Numbered from the stretch's first letter, positions 27,434 to 37,505 are shown. The stretch is 64,000 bases of DNA from Methylibium sp. NZG (GCA_001263235.1 LGRD01000002.1:546887-610886), one strand, 5' to 3'. Notes: generated by a model from the sequence alone, not told the origin. Made by a program: numbers and translations.

Positions 27434-30400
27434 TCAAGCCCCCGGCTCCAACTCCGCCACGCCCGGCGGCACCAGCAGCACCGAGCTGACGACCTGCGCC
27501 CCGTGCTGCTCGATCGTGAGGCTCGCACTGCGCCGCGGCAGCAGCGCTCGCACCAGCCCGAGGCCCGACACCCCGCCCGGAAAACGCGCCAGGCTGAAGC
27601 CCTCCGGCAACTGCGCCCGGTTGGCGATCTCGACGCACACGCCCTCGTCGCTCAGGCGCAAGGTGCAATCCACCGGGTCGAAGCCACCTTCGGCCAAACG
27701 CGCGCTGTGCTTGACGGCGTTGGTCAGCAACTCGTTGAGCGTCAGCGCGATCGGGATCGACTCGGCCTCGGGCAACGCCCATTCACGGGCCGGGTGTCCG
27801 CGCACCGACAGCACGATGCTGCGCCCGAAGGTGCGCTGCACCGAACCGGTGATGGCCTCCACCACACTCGTCACCCGCAGCGGCCCGCTGCTGCCCACCT
27901 GCAGGCCGAAGACCTGCGCAATCGCCTGCACCTGGCCGACGACCTCGGAGATCACGTCGGCCACCTCCGGCTTGCGCACCGCCACCTGCTGCAGCAACCC
28001 GGCCACGCCCTGCAAGTTGTTCTTGATGCGGTGGTGCACCTCGCGCACCAGCATCTCGCGCTGCGCGATCGCGGCCTCGAACTTGGCTTGTTGGGCCACG
28101 CGCTGCTCGGTCACGTCGGTCGCCACCAGCAGCAACTGGTCGGCCGGTTGGCCGGGCGAAGCCAGCGGCAGGTAGCGCGCGTCCCAGGTGCGCATCTCGC
28201 CGTCGATGGGCGCGGTGTACTCGCGCGTGGTGACTTCGGTGGAGGCGAGTGCAGCGCGCATGTCGGCGCGCATCGTGTCTGCGGTCTCGGCGTCGTACAG
28301 CGCCTGCGGTGTGCGGCCGACGATCTGGTCGGCTGGCAGGCCCGCCATGCGCGCAGCGAGCTGGTTGATCTGCAGCACACCCAGCGTGCGCGCGTCGCGC
28401 AGCGTGATGGCCAGCGGCGCCGCCTCGATGATTCGCTGCAGCGAGGCCTGCGCTTCGGCAATGCGCGCGTCGGCCTGGCGGCGACGTTCGATGTCCATCA
28501 GTGCGTAGGTCAGTTGCCGGCCGGTGGCCAAGCGACCCGTGGCCACGGCGTTGCCGACCACCCAGAATTCGCGCCCGTCGCGCGCCTTCACGCGGCACTC
28601 GAAGGTCTCGGCCTCGCCCTCGACCAACTCCTCGCGGTAGTGCGTCTGACGAAACGGGTGGTCGGCGCCGGGCGGGGCGACGGTGCTGATCGGCTGGTTG
28701 ATGAAGTCGGCCAGGTTGCCGCCGAACATGCGACGCGCCGAGCGGTTCATCCACTCGATGCCTTGCGGGCCGACGGTAACGATGCCCACCAGCACCGAGT
28801 CGAGGATGGCGCGCGTGCGCTCGGCCTGCAGCGCCTCGGCCTGCTCGGCGCGGTGGCGGTCGTTGACGTTGACGTAGGACACGATCAGGTCGCCGTCGGG
28901 GTCGCCGCCGTCGGCGACGCTCACCACCAGTCGCTTGCTGACGCGCACCCACACCAGCTCGCCGTTCAGGCGGCGCAGCGGCCGCTCGCCCAGCCACTCG
29001 CCGTGGAGGTGCAACGCGCGCTGCTCGACCGGCCACAGGCGCTCGAAGTCTTCGGCGTCGGCAAACAGCGCGCGCAAAGGTTGGCCAGCCAACTGCTCAG
29101 CTGTGCCGCCAGCCAACTGGCCCAGTGCGTCGTTGGCGCGCTGGATCACGCCGTTGCGCACATAGGCAATGCCGACGCCCGACAGGCTGAACATCAGTTC
29201 GCGGTCGCGCGCCAACACCTCGAGTTCGCGTTGCTCGGCCTTCAGCCGTGTGATGTCGGACAGCACGGCAATCGCGTCCTGGCTTGCGTCCGGGCTCGCA
29301 TCCCGGTTCAAGCTCGGGCTCGAATCATCATGTGCGCCATCGACTGGCGGCTCGCTTTCAGTGCGCCGCACCGACAGCGAATACCACACCGCATCGCCGC
29401 CCTCCGCGCCCACGCGCGGCAGTTGGAACTCGGTCTCGAAAACCCGCCCTTGCGCCAGCGCCTGCTGGGTTTGCGCGGCCATCTGCGCCGCCTGCGGGTG
29501 CTGCGCGAACAACTCGTCGAACGGGACGCCCGGCTGCGGCTCCCGCAGGCCCAGCATGTCCATGAAGCGGCGATTGCAACGCACCAGCGCGTGGCCGCGC
29601 AGGTAGGCAATGCCCGCTGTCGTGTTCTGCAGGATCGTGCTCATCTCGCGCAGCAACTGCGCGTTGCGCTGCTCCGCCAGGTGTTGTTCGGTCACGTCCA
29701 GCGTGATCACCGAGGTGCTGTGCTGCCCCGAGGCCAGCACGGCCGGCTCGACCCGCGTGAGCAGCCAGCGCTGGCCGAACTCGGGGTGCGAAATCGCATA
29801 GCGCACCTCGGCGCGGCGCGCCTGCCGCAGCGCTTGCTGCAACCGCTCGAACTCGGCGAGCGACTCCGGCTGTACCAGCTCGCGGCTGATCGACTGCAGC
29901 CCGGCCGACGCTGGCGCCTCGCCGCCGACACTCGGGCCCGGCTGCACCCAGCCCGAGCTGTGCTGGAAGGTGCTCAGGCCGACGCCCGCCGTGTGCATCA
30001 GCGCGTCGCGCTGAATGCGCGCCAGGTCGCGTTCCTCTTCCACCTGCAAGTCTTGCAGCACCGCCAGGTAGCGATGCGGGCCGGACCCATCGGCCACACA
30101 ACGCAGCGTGGCGCGCAGCGGCCGCAGGCCGCCGTCTGGTTGCTGCAACCAGGCTTGGCGATGCAGCGGTTCGCCGCCGGGTTGCCATTGCACCGAGGGG
30201 CCGGCATCGCTCCAGGCCATCAGCTGCCGCAGTGCGGGCGCCGCGTCGGACAGCCGCAGCACCGCTTCGCCGGCAAGCACCTCGAAGGCGCGGTTGCTCT
30301 TGAGCACCTGCCCGCGCTCGTCGAACAGCACCATGCCCTGCGGGCTGAGGTCGAACCAGTGCGCGACCTCGTTCTCTGCCGCCTGCGCGCGCACCCGTTC

Positions 30401-30949
30401 GGCCTGCTCGAGCGTGCAGTCCTGCAGCACCGAGACCCAGAACACACGCCCGTGCAGGTCGGTCACCGCGTTGCGTGAAGCGCGGAACCAGCGCTCGTGG
30501 CCGCTTGCGTCGAGCAACCGCTCGGCCTCGGGCAGTGCAGCGCTGGCGGGCGCCGTCACAGCGGCGTTGAGCCGGGCGCGCAGCATCCGGGTCGTGACGC
30601 GGTCGTGCGGCGGCTGCAGCTCGATCGGGTCGCGACCGACCAGCTTGTCGCGCGACAGACCCGTGAACCGCAGGTAGGCGGGGTTGACGTCGACGAGCCG
30701 GAAGGCATCGTCCTGCAGCGTGATCGGGATGAGCGACTCCCAGATCAGCCTCACCGGTGCGGCCACGCCCTGCGGCACGGCCTGAAGGGGAGGCGCTGTC
30801 TGAGCTGTTTGCACAGTCTGCGCTGTCTGCGCGGGCGCGGCGGCGGTTCTGTCGGCCGCCGCTGGCGCCTGCCTGGACCAGGGCGCCGAGTCGGCCGGAT
30901 TGTCCGCAGGTTTCATTCGCTGTTCCGATGCCCCGTCGCTGACAGACAT
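27434..30949 (-). CDS. Multi-PAS sensor histidine kinase (HisKA_2/HWE type)
   Basis: A soluble protein of about 1170 residues with roughly seven PAS-like units in a row: near residues 66, 198, 315 (degenerate), 440, 575, 720 and 840, recognised by repeats such as PAYLRFTGLSRDKLVGRDP, QNTTAGIAYLRGHALVRCN and IEAAPLAITLRDARTLG. The kinase core starts near residue 970 with REVHHRIKNNLQGVAGLLQQ, the HisKA_2 phospho-acceptor box, followed by NELLTNAVKHS and a shortened ATPase end. No membrane segment is seen, so it senses a cytoplasmic cue. ATG at 30949 is a choice; GTG at 30961 or ATG at 30916 are possible. It is the likely kinase for the ANTAR regulator downstream. Confidence 0.88.
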   Translation of the reverse strand: MSVSDGASEQRMKPADNPADSAPWSRQAPAAADRTAAAPAQTAQTVQTAQTAPPLQAVPQGVAAPVRLIWESLIPITLQDDAFRLVDVNPAYLRFTGLSRDKLVGRDPIELQPPHDRVTTRMLRARLNAAVTAPASAALPEAERLLDASGHERWFRASRNAVTDLHGRVFWVSVLQDCTLEQAERVRAQAAENEVAHWFDLSPQGMVLFDERGQVLKSNRAFEVLAGEAVLRLSDAAPALRQLMAWSDAGPSVQWQPGGEPLHRQAWLQQPDGGLRPLRATLRCVADGSGPHRYLAVLQDLQVEEERDLARIQRDALMHTAGVGLSTFQHSSGWVQPGPSVGGEAPASAGLQSISRELVQPESLAEFERLQQALRQARRAEVRYAISHPEFGQRWLLTRVEPAVLASGQHSTSVITLDVTEQHLAEQRNAQLLREMSTILQNTTAGIAYLRGHALVRCNRRFMDMLGLREPQPGVPFDELFAQHPQAAQMAAQTQQALAQGRVFETEFQLPRVGAEGGDAVWYSLSVRRTESEPPVDGAHDDSSPSLNRDASPDASQDAIAVLSDITRLKAEQRELEVLARDRELMFSLSGVGIAYVRNGVIQRANDALGQLAGGTAEQLAGQPLRALFADAEDFERLWPVEQRALHLHGEWLGERPLRRLNGELVWVRVSKRLVVSVADGGDPDGDLIVSYVNVNDRHRAEQAEALQAERTRAILDSVLVGIVTVGPQGIEWMNRSARRMFGGNLADFINQPISTVAPPGADHPFRQTHYREELVEGEAETFECRVKARDGREFWVVGNAVATGRLATGRQLTYALMDIERRRQADARIAEAQASLQRIIEAAPLAITLRDARTLGVLQINQLAARMAGLPADQIVGRTPQALYDAETADTMRADMRAALASTEVTTREYTAPIDGEMRTWDARYLPLASPGQPADQLLLVATDVTEQRVAQQAKFEAAIAQREMLVREVHHRIKNNLQGVAGLLQQVAVRKPEVADVISEVVGQVQAIAQVFGLQVGSSGPLRVTSVVEAITGSVQRTFGRSIVLSVRGHPAREWALPEAESIPIALTLNELLTNAVKHSARLAEGGFDPVDCTLRLSDEGVCVEIANRAQLPEGFSLARFPGGVSGLGLVRALLPRRSASLTIEQHGAQVVSSVLLVPPGVAELEPGA

Positions 30950-30989
30950 CGGTGCTGCCACGTTGTCGCGGCGCCGGATGCTGTGCCGG

Positions 30990-32198
30990 TCAGTCTATCT
31001 CCGATGCCGCATTCAGCGCGCGCAAAAGTGCACGGTTGATCTCCTGCACGCCCATCATCACCGTCTCGGCCGACGCCTTCAGGTCGAACGGCGAACCGGC
31101 CTCCAGCGCATTCACCAGCGCCAGGTACGGCTGGAACGGGCCGCGCTCGTGCACCAACGCCTCGAACACCCGCTCGGGCACCGGAATGGCCGACAGCAGT
31201 TGCGCGAAGGTCTGCCGGAACATGCGGTCCAGCAGCGAGAACACGCCGCAGATGAACATCTCGCCACGCATCTCGTCGTCGCCGCTGCCGCGGGCCAGTT
31301 CTTCCATCAGCATGCCGCGGCGCACCGCGGCGAACATCATGGGCTTCAAGCTCGCGTCCTTGCTGGCCGTGGCCAGCAGCACCGCGAGCCAGCGCTTGAA
31401 GCGCTTGAAGCCGAGCAGCATGATCGCGTGGCGCAGCGAGCTGATCTCCACCGTCATGCCGAACGCTGCCGAGTTGATGAGCTTGATGAGCTTGAACGCC
31501 AGCGCCGGGTCGCGCTTGAGCGTGTTTTCCATCTTCTCGACGGCTTCTTCAGCATCGACCTGCTGGATGAGCTGCATGATGACCGACAGGTCGGTCTGCG
31601 CCTTCATCGAGCCGGTCGCGGTCTCGGGCGTGATCGGGTCGTCGATCGGCCAGCCCAGCACCGCCGCCGCACCGCGGGCAAAGCTCTCTTCCATGTCGGC
31701 CACGTTGTGGATGCCCGACTGCACATATTGGATGCTGCGCGTCACGCCGGGCGGCGCCGCCGTGGCGCCGAACTTGGCACGCCGGTCGTCGGCGATGTCG
31801 ATGATCGAGTACTTGAAGCAAGGCAGCACCTCGCGCGGCAGCTCGCTTGCCGGGCGGCCCTTGAGCAGCAGCGCGTTGCCGTTGGCGTGCACCGCCTTGA
31901 TGGCCGACAGGTTGGCCGGGTCGCTGGCCATGAAGGACGGAATCTCGACCATCACGTTCGTCGATGGGCGGGCCTTGATCAGGTCCGACAACAGCGACTC
32001 GCTGACCACGTTGAGTGACACCCGCGGCCCGTTGGCCGGCCAGACGTCGGCCACCGCATCGAGCAACAGGCCGGCGTCGAGCACCGCATTGCGCTGCATC
32101 GGAAACACCGTCAACCGGGTGGCGGTGACCGCGTGGTTGCGGTCGATGAGCGGGGAGTAGCCCAGCGTCACCTGGTTCAGGATGGAGGCCTCGGTCAC
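30990..32198 (-). CDS. HDOD-domain signalling protein with degenerate EAL half (YuxH-like)
   Basis: A 402-residue protein starting with GTG at 32198 behind GAGG. The N-terminal half (about 1-190) looks like a shortened EAL fold (LGYSPLIDRNHAVTATRLTV, VSLNVVSESLL, YSIIDIADDRRAKFG) with no E-A-L catalytic signature, so it is unlikely to cut c-di-GMP. The C-terminal half (about 200-400) is an HDOD domain (VEKMENTLKRDPALAFKLIK, INSAAFGMTVEISSLRHAIM, LLGFKRFKRWLAVLL). Related proteins act as signalling scaffolds. It lies 15 bp downstream of flgL on the same strand, so it is probably co-transcribed with flagellar genes. Confidence 0.88.
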   Translation of the reverse strand: MTEASILNQVTLGYSPLIDRNHAVTATRLTVFPMQRNAVLDAGLLLDAVADVWPANGPRVSLNVVSESLLSDLIKARPSTNVMVEIPSFMASDPANLSAIKAVHANGNALLLKGRPASELPREVLPCFKYSIIDIADDRRAKFGATAAPPGVTRSIQYVQSGIHNVADMEESFARGAAAVLGWPIDDPITPETATGSMKAQTDLSVIMQLIQQVDAEEAVEKMENTLKRDPALAFKLIKLINSAAFGMTVEISSLRHAIMLLGFKRFKRWLAVLLATASKDASLKPMMFAAVRRGMLMEELARGSGDDEMRGEMFICGVFSLLDRMFRQTFAQLLSAIPVPERVFEALVHERGPFQPYLALVNALEAGSPFDLKASAETVMMGVQEINRALLRALNAASEID

Positions 32199-32213
32199 GG
32201 TCGAATCCTCGGG

Positions 32214-33410
32214 TCAGACATTCAGGTACTGGAACAGCGACATGCGCTGCACCATGGAATATGACTTCAACGCCGCGTCGTAGCCGGTCTGCTGGTTCTG
32301 GAACTCCGAGATGGCGTGAACCATGTCCAGATCTTCCGCCGTCGAACGCTCCACGCTGGCTTGCAGCTTGATGGTGTCGAGCCGGCTGGAGACACCGTCG
32401 ATGCGGTTCAGCGCGTCGCCTGCCATCGCGCGCGAGGACTGCAGCTGGCCCAGCACCTGGTCGATGTCGCGCAGGTCGGACACGTTGGTCTGCGCAATCT
32501 GCGAGCCGGTGCGGAACGGCACCTTCAACGTGGCAGCCGCGCGGTCGAGCAGGTCGAACACGCTCAGGTCGGAGGTGGACGGCACCATCTGGAACTCGTC
32601 GCCTGCGGCCGGCGCGCCCTTGATGGTGACAGCCATGCCGTCGATCTCGATCGCCTTGGCCGAGGCGTACGGAACGTCGGTCAACGCCGTGGGCGCGCCG
32701 TCGCGCAGCACCGAGTAGGTCGTCACGCCGGCATTGATCGCAAACTGGATGCTGTAGCTGCTGCCGGTCAGCGCGCCGGGCTGCGTCACCTGGCCGGCGT
32801 CGACCACCGCCGTGCCGGTGCTGGTTGTGGCACGCGTCTCGAACACACCGTTGCCGGCGCGGGCCGAGAGCCACACCGAACGCCCGTCCGCACTCAGCGG
32901 CAGCCGGTCTTCGCCGGCGGCCGAGATCTCGCCCGAGGTGCCGCGGAACTCGACACCGCCGACCGCATCGACGAACGGCGGCGCGCTCGAACCCTGCCCG
33001 CCGAACAAGTAGCCCGCCGCGCCATCGGATCGGTTCGCCACCGCAAACAACTGCTCGCGCAGCCCCTCGATCTTCTGCGCCACGCCGAGCCGCTCGGCGT
33101 CGCTGTAGGTCGCGTTGCCGCTGGCGACGAGCGCCTCGCGGATCTGCTGCAGCAGCTCGCCCGCATCGCCGAGTGCGCTCTCGGTCAGGCTCATCATGTT
33201 GCGGCTTGCCTCGGCAGCGCGTTGACCCGCATCGGCGCGTGCCGACTTGGCGAGCGACCGCTCGGCCTGCGCCGCGGCGGCCGGGTCGTCGCTGGCGCGG
33301 TTCACGCGCTTGCCGGTGGTGAGCTGCAGTTGCGATTCCGAGAGCTGGGTCTGGCGCTGGGTCAGCGCGTTCAGCGAGCTTTCGTAGGCGTAGGCGGTGG
33401 CGACTCTCAT
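32214..33410 (-). CDS. flgL: Flagellar hook-filament junction protein FlgL
   Basis: A 398-residue protein with the flagellin-like N-terminal coil (MRVATAYAYESSLNALTQRQ, then LTTGKRVNRASDDPAAA) and C-terminal coil (ISEFQNQQTGYDAALKSYSM, VQRMSLFQYLNV). FlgL joins the hook to the filament, on top of FlgK. The middle domain is variable, as usual. It follows flgK by 90 bp and precedes the HDOD gene. Confidence 0.93.
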   Translation of the reverse strand: MRVATAYAYESSLNALTQRQTQLSESQLQLTTGKRVNRASDDPAAAAQAERSLAKSARADAGQRAAEASRNMMSLTESALGDAGELLQQIREALVASGNATYSDAERLGVAQKIEGLREQLFAVANRSDGAAGYLFGGQGSSAPPFVDAVGGVEFRGTSGEISAAGEDRLPLSADGRSVWLSARAGNGVFETRATTSTGTAVVDAGQVTQPGALTGSSYSIQFAINAGVTTYSVLRDGAPTALTDVPYASAKAIEIDGMAVTIKGAPAAGDEFQMVPSTSDLSVFDLLDRAAATLKVPFRTGSQIAQTNVSDLRDIDQVLGQLQSSRAMAGDALNRIDGVSSRLDTIKLQASVERSTAEDLDMVHAISEFQNQQTGYDAALKSYSMVQRMSLFQYLNV

Positions 33411-33500
33411 CGGTCAATCCTCGGGTGTCGTGCGGTCTTGCGGTCTTGCAGTCGGGCGTTCGGGCGTTCGGGCCAGCCGGTGTGTTGAGTGCAGGCCCGC

Positions 33501-35495
33501 TCAGCGGGTGATGTCCAGCAGCGTGTCGAACACCGACTGCGCCACTTGCAGCATCTTGGCCGCGGCCTGGTAGCTCTGCTGGAACTGGATCAGCCGCGCC
33601 GCCTCTTCGTCCAGGTTCACGCCGCTGGCTTCGGCATTCGCGGCCTGCGCGTCGGCCGAGGCGCTGGCCGACATCTGCGCCGAGGTCTTGGCGCTCTGAA
33701 CGCGCACGCCGACATCAGCCAGCGCGTTCGCATACGCGTCGGTCACCGTCACACCGGCCTGCGTGACCACGCCACCGCTGCTGCGCTGGCCGATCAACGC
33801 GGCGTCGCGCAGATCGACGAGCGCCCGCGCGTTGCCGTTGTTGGTGGCCGGGAAGGCGGTCTTCTCGACGGTGAAGCGGTCGCCGTTGGCCGGCACACCG
33901 CTGAGCGACAACTCGAAGCCGTTCAGCGCGATCGGCCGGCCCGCCTGCCAGGTGGCCGTGCCGTTGGCGGCGACGTTGTTGCCGGAGTCGTAGAGCACCC
34001 AGTCGTAGTCGCCGGTGGCGTTGGTGAAGCTGAGTTCGGCGCGCAGGTTCGGGTCGAGCGTGGTGCTCACGGCACGGATGCTGGCCACGGTGGCGGTGCC
34101 GGTGTTCTCGGTGTAGGCGGTGGCGGTGACCGGCGCGGCCGCGGCAATGCCACGCGGGTCATCGAGCACGCGCTTGAGGTTGCCGGCCGCACCGCCCACG
34201 GTCTGTAGCAGGAAGCGGTCGCCTGCCGCGGGTGCCGGCGCGGCGATGTCGATGCGAAAACCGTCGACCACGTCGCCCGCGGCAACCGCACGTGCCAGGC
34301 CATCGCTCAGCCGCGTCAACTGGTAGCCGCCCGAGCCGCCAGGGTCGGCTTGCAACAAGTAGTCGCTGGCTTCGAGTTCGCTCGGTGTCGTCACCGCGAT
34401 GCTGACGGTGGAGATGCGCGCGCCGTTCACGTCGAGCATCGAGGCCACGTCCACCCCGCCGGCCTTGGCGTTGCTGCCATGCGGCATCACCTTGGCGCTG
34501 CCCGTGTCGAAGATCGGCGCGCCGCTGCCGGCCGGCTGGCGCAAGTCCAGGCCCAACGCCTGCTGTTCATTCACACGCCCGGCGATCGATGCCGCCATCT
34601 GCCCGAGCAGGTTGCGCGCGTCCACCAGGTCGTCGTTCTGGAAACGCAGCAAGCCCGCCGTCGAGCCGCCTGTCACCAGGTTGTCGGGCAGCACCACCGT
34701 GACGCCGCCGTCCTTCAGGCCGAGCTGCATGCGCGAGGCGTCATACGGGTCGGCCAGCGTGACCAGCTGGGCCGCCTGGCCGCCCAGCACGAGCCGCTGG
34801 CCGCCGCCGATGAACAGGTTCATCGACCCGTCGTCAGCGGCAATGGTGGTGACCTGCACCTGCTGGCTGATCTCGCGCACGAGCTGGTCGCGCTGGTCCA
34901 GCAGGTCGTTCGGCTCGTGGCCAGCGCCGATGCTGCCCACGATCTTCTGGTTGATCGTGGCGACTTGCTGTGCCAGGTCGCTCACTTGTTTGGTCGAGAC
35001 ACCCAGCGCATGCGACACGCCCGACTGCAGCGCGTCCACCTGCTGACCGGCGGCACGAAAGCGCGTCGCCAGTTCGTCGGCGCGCGACAGCGCCACCTGC
35101 CGCGCGGAAGCGTCCTGCGGCTTGGCAGCCACATCGACGAACGCGTTCAGGAACTGCCCGGCCGCGTGGCCGATGCCCGCCTCGCCGGTGTCGAAGATGT
35201 TCTCGAGCTGGCTCAATTGCGCCGCGCGCGCCGCATCGGCCGACGCCAGCGATGCGGTGTAGGCCACCTCGCGCGTCAGGAACTGGTTGTGCGATCGCGA
35301 CACCGTCGCCACGTCCACGCCCTTGCCGAAGAAGCCCGAGCCGCCGCCCTGTGAGCCCGCGGTGGCCAGCTCGACCTGCTGGCGCGAGTAGCCCGGCGTG
35401 TTGGCGTTGGCGATGTTGTTGCCCACGGCGGTGAGCGCCGCGTAGTTGGCGAACATCGCTCGCGTGCCGATGCTCATCAGTGCGCCGGTGCCCAT
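33501..35495 (-). CDS. flgK: Flagellar hook-associated protein 1 FlgK
   Basis: A 664-residue protein. N-terminus MGTGALMSIGTRAMFANYAA, then LTAVGNNIANANTPGYSRQQ, the axial-protein motif; the C-terminus SGVNLDEEAARLIQFQQSYQ, AAAKMLQVAQSVFDTLLDI is also typical. It is the first junction protein on the hook. GGAG upstream supports ATG at 35495. It lies 22 bp after flgJ. Confidence 0.95.
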   Translation of the reverse strand: MGTGALMSIGTRAMFANYAALTAVGNNIANANTPGYSRQQVELATAGSQGGGSGFFGKGVDVATVSRSHNQFLTREVAYTASLASADAARAAQLSQLENIFDTGEAGIGHAAGQFLNAFVDVAAKPQDASARQVALSRADELATRFRAAGQQVDALQSGVSHALGVSTKQVSDLAQQVATINQKIVGSIGAGHEPNDLLDQRDQLVREISQQVQVTTIAADDGSMNLFIGGGQRLVLGGQAAQLVTLADPYDASRMQLGLKDGGVTVVLPDNLVTGGSTAGLLRFQNDDLVDARNLLGQMAASIAGRVNEQQALGLDLRQPAGSGAPIFDTGSAKVMPHGSNAKAGGVDVASMLDVNGARISTVSIAVTTPSELEASDYLLQADPGGSGGYQLTRLSDGLARAVAAGDVVDGFRIDIAAPAPAAGDRFLLQTVGGAAGNLKRVLDDPRGIAAAAPVTATAYTENTGTATVASIRAVSTTLDPNLRAELSFTNATGDYDWVLYDSGNNVAANGTATWQAGRPIALNGFELSLSGVPANGDRFTVEKTAFPATNNGNARALVDLRDAALIGQRSSGGVVTQAGVTVTDAYANALADVGVRVQSAKTSAQMSASASADAQAANAEASGVNLDEEAARLIQFQQSYQAAAKMLQVAQSVFDTLLDITR

Positions 35496-35517
35496 CGTCA
35501 GGTCTCCTGCAGTGGCT

Positions 35518-36396
35518 TCAGATCACCGCACGCTGCAACCGCAGCGTGGTGTTGATGACTCGGGTCAGCTTGTCGGCATAGGCCGGGTCGGTGGCATAGC
35601 CCGCCCGTTGCAGGCCTTCCGAGAAACCGCGCGGCGTGCTGCTGTTGGCCAGCACCTGGCTGTAGCGCGGGCTCTCCTTCATCAGCCGCGCGTAGTCGTT
35701 GAACGACTCGGCATACGAGCCGTACGCGCGGAACTTGGCGACCACCTTGCGCGGCTGGCCGTCGACGTATTCGGTGGTCGTGATCTCGGCCACGGCGCCC
35801 TTCCAGCCCGGCCCGGCCTTGATGCCGAACAGGTTGTGCGACGTGCTGCCGTCGGCGTTCAAGATTTCGCGCTTGCCCCAGCCCGACTCGTGCGCCGCCT
35901 GCGCCACCATGTAGCTCGCCGGAATGCCGCTCTGCGTTTCTGCGCTGCGCGCCGACTCGGTGTGCAGCCGCACGAACTGGGCTTGGCGCGAGCCGACGTC
36001 GGTCACCGCCTCGGCACCGCGCAGCGGCGCGGCGTTGGCGGCGGGCGCCACCGCGCCGGGTGTGGCCGCCACGGCGTTCGTGCCGCCCATCTGGCGTTCG
36101 AGCTGCTTGGCAATCGCCTCGCTCAACCCACCGGGCAGCCCGGTCATCTGCTGCGCAAACTGGGTGTCGAGCATCTCGGTGCCCATTTGCGTGCCGGCGT
36201 TGTCGAGCATGCCCGACGACATCGTCGCCGCACGCATGCTCTTCATCAGCTCCTGCATGAACAGCGCCTCGAACTGCTTGGCGGCCTGTTTGATTGCGCT
36301 CTTCGGGTCGCGCGCGGCGCTCGACCGCAGCGCGTCGATGCTGCGGTTGTCGGCCGCCACCGACGAAGACGACGCAACGTTCAGCGGCAGCGCCAT
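35518..36396 (-). CDS. flgJ: Flagellar rod assembly protein / peptidoglycan hydrolase FlgJ
   Basis: A 292-residue two-domain protein. The N-terminal part (about 30-110) is the rod-capping domain (AAKQFEALFMQELMKSMRAA, GTEMLDTQFAQQMTGLPGG). The C-terminal part (about 140-292) is a GH73 muramidase: GIPASYMVAQAAHESGWGKR holds the catalytic Glu, and NLFGIKAGPGW and FRAYGSYAESFNDYARLM follow. It helps the rod pass through the cell wall. The fused form is usual in betaproteobacteria. Its ATG overlaps the flgI stop (ATGA at 36393-36398 region). Confidence 0.95.
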   Translation of the reverse strand: MALPLNVASSSSVAADNRSIDALRSSAARDPKSAIKQAAKQFEALFMQELMKSMRAATMSSGMLDNAGTQMGTEMLDTQFAQQMTGLPGGLSEAIAKQLERQMGGTNAVAATPGAVAPAANAAPLRGAEAVTDVGSRQAQFVRLHTESARSAETQSGIPASYMVAQAAHESGWGKREILNADGSTSHNLFGIKAGPGWKGAVAEITTTEYVDGQPRKVVAKFRAYGSYAESFNDYARLMKESPRYSQVLANSSTPRGFSEGLQRAGYATDPAYADKLTRVINTTLRLQRAVI

Positions 36397-37505
36397 CAGA
36401 TCACCTCCAGCTCCGCGTTCAGCGCGCCGGCCGACTTCATCGCCTGCAGGATCGCGAGCAGGTCTTGCGGCGTGGCGCCGAGCGCGCTGAGCGCCTTCAC
36501 CACGTCGGCCAGCTTGGTGCTGGCTGGCAGTTGGATGAGCGCGCCGGGCTCTTGCTTGATCGTGATGTCGGCCTTCTCGCCGACCACCGTCTTGCCCTGC
36601 GACAACGGCGCCGGCTGGCTGACGACCGGCGTGGAGCTGATGGTGACCGACAAGTTGCCGTGCGCCACAGCGCAAGCCGCCAGCGACACCGCGCCGTTGA
36701 TCACCACCGAGCCGGTGCGTGCGTTGATGACGACCTTGGCGGCCGGCGACGCCAGGTTGAGCGGCAGGTTTTCAATGTCGGCCATGAAGGCCACACGGGC
36801 GTCGGGCGCAGGCGGCATGCGCACACGCACGACACGGCCGTCGAGCGCCTGCGCCGGGTTGTCGGGCATCTTCGCGTTGATGGCGCGCGCCACCTCACGC
36901 GCGGTGTTGAAGTCGCTCGAACTTAAGTCGAGCTGCATGTACTCGCCCTGGTTCAGCGGCGTCGGCACGGCGCGTTCCACGCTCGCGCCGTCCGGAATGC
37001 GCCCGGCACTTAGGTGGTTGATCTGCACCTTGGAGCCGCCCGCCGACGCACCTGCGCCGCCGACGATCAGGCTGCCCTGTGCCATCGCATAAATCTGCCC
37101 GTCGGCGCCTTTGAGCGGCGTGGCGATCAGCATGCCGCCGCGCAGGCTCTTGGCGTTGCCCAGCGACGAGACGTTGACGTCGATGTTCTGCCCCGGCTGC
37201 GCAAACGCCGGCAACTGCGCGGTCACCATCACCGCCGCCACGTTCTTGACCTGCATGCTGGTGCCGGGCGGAATGGTCACGCCCATCTGCTGCAGCAGCG
37301 CGTTCATGCTTTGTGCGGTGAAGGGTGCCGAGGTCGATTGGTCGCCCGTGCCGTCCAGCCCCACCACCAGGCCGTAGCCGGCCAGCGCGTTGCTGCGCAC
37401 GCCCTGTACCGAGGCCACTTCCTTGATGCGCGTGGCGCCCGCAGGCGCGGGCCACCACAGCGCGGCGCTGGCCGCCAGCAGGCCCAGCCAGACGATGAGG
37501 CGCAT
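36396..37505 (-). CDS. flgI: Flagellar P-ring protein FlgI
   Basis: A 369-residue periplasmic protein with signal peptide (MRLIVWLGLLAASAALWWPA, cleavage near AGA). The mature part begins TRIKEVASVQGVRSNALAGY, GLVVGLDGTGDQ, the FlgI signature. It builds the P ring around the rod in the peptidoglycan layer. ATG at 37505 matches the family signal peptide better than the upstream ATG at 37544. A single cysteine (ACAV) sits in the middle. Confidence 0.95.
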   Translation of the reverse strand: MRLIVWLGLLAASAALWWPAPAGATRIKEVASVQGVRSNALAGYGLVVGLDGTGDQSTSAPFTAQSMNALLQQMGVTIPPGTSMQVKNVAAVMVTAQLPAFAQPGQNIDVNVSSLGNAKSLRGGMLIATPLKGADGQIYAMAQGSLIVGGAGASAGGSKVQINHLSAGRIPDGASVERAVPTPLNQGEYMQLDLSSSDFNTAREVARAINAKMPDNPAQALDGRVVRVRMPPAPDARVAFMADIENLPLNLASPAAKVVINARTGSVVINGAVSLAACAVAHGNLSVTISSTPVVSQPAPLSQGKTVVGEKADITIKQEPGALIQLPASTKLADVVKALSALGATPQDLLAILQAMKSAGALNAELEVI

